Positions 61,364 through 64,000 of a stretch of DNA of 64,000 bases are shown here, in pieces. Every line of letters starts with the position of its first letter. Within the stretch, counting starts at the first letter, position 1. Below the pieces are notes generated by a model. The model was not told the origin of the DNA, searched no databases, and was given only the letters and a program-made list of their open reading frames with translations. Source of the DNA: Mermis nigrescens. Its lineage: Eukaryota; Nematoda; Enoplea; Mermithida; Mermithidae. Both the position numbers and the translations under genes were made by a program. The stretch spans positions 7,579,802-7,643,801 of the forward strand of contig JAVLUZ010000340.1 of NCBI GenBank assembly GCA_036768485.1, read 5' to 3'.

Positions 61364-63047
61364 AATCACATTTTGGGGTACACTTTTGAAGCAAAGTTAG
61401 CTAACATTGCCTATTGAATTCACTGAATTTTGAACTATGAATATACGGAAGAAAATTTCAAGTCACTGTATCGAACCGAGAGAGCTAAAACAGCTGTATT
61501 GCACATGAAAAAATGGAAGTACGAGTATATCATACACGAGCTTGTGTGAACTTCGGAAACCAGTCAGATTGAGCATTGCTAGAATTTTATGCAAGCTTTT
61601 TCAATATTAGCGAATTGACAGTCACTCTTACAATGTTAAAACAATTAAAACGATTCTAGACTCTGCTGAGCAAGATATTGCCTTACATTGTTTTTAAATA
61701 AATCATTACTCATTTACGAATTCATATATTTCTTTTCATGCGATTTCAACTTTATTAACCGTCTTTAGGATTCCAAAATACTATCATTTTTTGTTGAAAA
61801 AATGATAAGTCCTTTTGCTATCGAAAGCACCGGTAAAACAAACTGTTCAGGTTTATTAGAAAATCAATTAACAGAAATCATTCTCATGCGTACGAGTATT
61901 AGCTAATGATGGGTTCTATTCTAAAAATGCAGACACGTGACATATGAGCTTGGAGAGTCTGAAACTCCTATCGAGAATCTTAAAGAAACCTCCCTCCAAA
62001 AAAAATCAATAGACCCCCATAATTGAATTATCGATGCTATTTTTAGCGATTTTGCCTGATCATATCCACCACAACTTATTAGTTGCTGCCCGTGTATGAT
62101 TGCTATTCGGACTATCATGAACAGACGCAGATTAAGAGGGGCCAGAGGGAGCACCCCCTCCGTCAGCATAACTTGAAAACATAAGACCGAATATTTATTT
62201 TATTTATTTTGTAACGATTTTCTGCATGCCAATAACTGTCACACTTTTATAATTGTGATTTTTCTCCTTAATGACATTTACTACTCTACATAGCAGTCTA
62301 ACAGCTTTAGCTTTGTGTCAAAATATATATGTTTATATCAACAAATTTTTGAGGCTCTTACATTGATTTTTTGATTAATTAGCGATTCAAAGTATTCTCC
62401 AAGTTTTTAGCGAAGGTTCTTATAACATCCCAAAGGTGACTTTGTGGAAAATAGCTCGGTTCGTAACTTTATGTACCCTTAGAGCCATGCTAAGTTTGAA
62501 TTTCCTAAATTTTACGGCGCTTTGCACAAGGTTTAGCCTTGAATATCAAATTAAATTTATAAATAATTGTGTTTTTAACATAAAAAAGTATAAGTTTTCT
62601 GAATTATTCAGAAATAAATCGCATTAGAGAATAATTTGAGATGCTGAAAAAGGCTAAAAATGTTTTTGATGCATAATTAAGGAATTTTTCGAATATTTTT
62701 GACTTTCGGAAAAGTTGCAATCATGCCCCTATCTATCAGAAATTTATAGATCCTCCAGTAGTCGTGGACATAGACAGCTACTGAACTGTTGGATTAGCTT
62801 CTAAACACCCGGTAGACCAAAACAGGGAAAGAAGCACATTCTTTGGACAAATTGAGACAAAGTCAAACATTTAACGGATTGTTTTTCTGCAAAAAAAGCG
62901 ATAAAATAGAAGAACAGACATTATTTCTCGTTTCTTCATTGAACTTTATCTACTGGCATCAAAAAATGGCGAAAAAAGAAAAAATACGAAATTTAAATCT
63001 GGTGTCTTTTTAGAATTCCACAAGTGGCGTTGTTTTGACCCAGATTA
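61364..63047. other. No supported gene
   Basis: AT-rich intergenic or intronic sequence. 62130-62170 resembles a hAT-type MITE end (CCCCCTCCGTCAG). Nothing else recognised. Confidence 0.5.
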
Positions 63048-63055
63048 GTCCTGAC

Positions 63056-63302
63056 CATAGGTGGGCAGCACCTAAATTCTTTTTAGGAGGTTTCAAAGCC
63101 AAAATATGGTCTTAAAAATGGTGATATGGCAAAAAAACACTATTTTTTGTCGTTTCCCATCGAGCACTATTCATTGGCATCAAAATTGGGGAAAACAAAA
63201 CAAATTTGAAAAAATTGAATTTTAGGGGGTATGTTGGTTTCTGGGGGTATTCGGACTTCTGGGGTGGTGCATACCCCCCAAATTCCCTCACGCCCACGTG
63301 TA
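63056..63302. mobile_element. 247-bp hAT-type MITE, CATAGGTGGGCAGC family
   Basis: Starts CATAGGTGGGCAGCACC and ends CACGCCCACGTGTA. Flanks GTCCTGAC and GTCCTGTC agree at 7 of 8 bases. Confidence 0.85.
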
Positions 63303-63310
63303 GTCCTGTC

Positions 63311-64000
63311 CAGAGAAGCACAGCACGGCCGATCTGGGGGACTTAGACGGTTTAGAGCGGTCAATAATAGAACTTTTTTGGGCCAAAATGACCTCAGAAA
63401 AGGGCATAAGCGCTCAAATGGCGTTAAAAGTATTTTATTGCACAGCTTCTTGTCAATTTAAGACATTTTTGAAGAACATATCCAATTTTCATCCGTTTTT
63501 GCCCTAATTTTATCTGAGTTTTTTGAGAAAACTTCCCATTTTTCCATCCAAAGGGTAGACCATTAACTCTGCCCCACATGCATGTCTGCTCCGGATCGTA
63601 CCTCTCTCAGACCCGTCATGCCCATATGAGGTTTGATACCATATGAATAAAGTTACTGTTTCTTTAAATTATCCAAACTTACTTCTGTATCGTCATTTCG
63701 ACTTTCAAATTCAGGTAACATGCTCTCTGGAAGCGATTATATCGAATAAATAAGGATCGAATTATCCACGTAAAGAACGACTGAAATGGCTGACCTATTG
63801 CATAATTATACAAAATGTGGTTGTGGACATTATCATTTCTGGTCTTTTTTCCATTTGGCTTTCCTAACGATACTTCGTGCTTAATTTTTAATGGTTGAAA
63901 TTCATTTCACTACATGAATATGACTTCAATCAATAATAAAATCATTAGCGTTCACTCTATATAAACGAAAAATATATTCACGACTGAATATTAAATATAT
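63311..64000. other. End of window, nothing recognised
   Basis: AT-rich sequence without a supported gene, RNA or element. Confidence 0.5.

Overview
This is animal nuclear DNA, most likely from an invertebrate with a large, AT-rich, transposon-filled genome. The signs are GT-AG introns of 0.2 to 15 kb, long microsatellites, many short terminal-inverted-repeat (TIR) elements with 8-bp target-site duplications (TSDs), a Helentron-like element and a CR1/L2-like LINE. Nothing prokaryotic is present. I cannot assign a phylum from the sequence.

Positions 1-37021 hold most of one plus-strand gene, the DNAJC11 orthologue, a J-domain protein of the mitochondrial inner-membrane/MICOS-MIB bridge. It was assembled by reading short exons and checking homology, reading frame and splice phase. 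Fourteen exons (1143 to 37021) carry the end of the J domain, the central beta-rich domain, the DUF3395 C-terminal region and the stop codon. The start of the J domain lies upstream of the window. Twelve of the fourteen exons join through canonical splice sites in matching phase. Introns 4 and 7 do not fit GT-AG rules cleanly.

The introns, above all intron 12 (18836-33893), are stacks of nested non-autonomous DNA transposons. Many boundaries are supported by exact or 7/8 TSDs read directly from the sequence. Several families carry GGCGCTTCGCGCC, whose other strand contains the very stable d(GCGAAGC) mini-hairpin. Two regions are dense in TTTACAC/GTGTAAA motifs.

From 37022 to 49270 the window is intergenic, with more hAT-type elements, including one 740-bp stack of three. 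A CR1/L2-like LINE lies at about 49300-52720, with an intact endonuclease-reverse transcriptase frame and an ORF1 remnant that has two compensating frameshifts. From 52720 to 64000 I see one candidate gene, a small secreted protein in two or three exons (58305-61363) of no family I recognise, plus decayed repeats.
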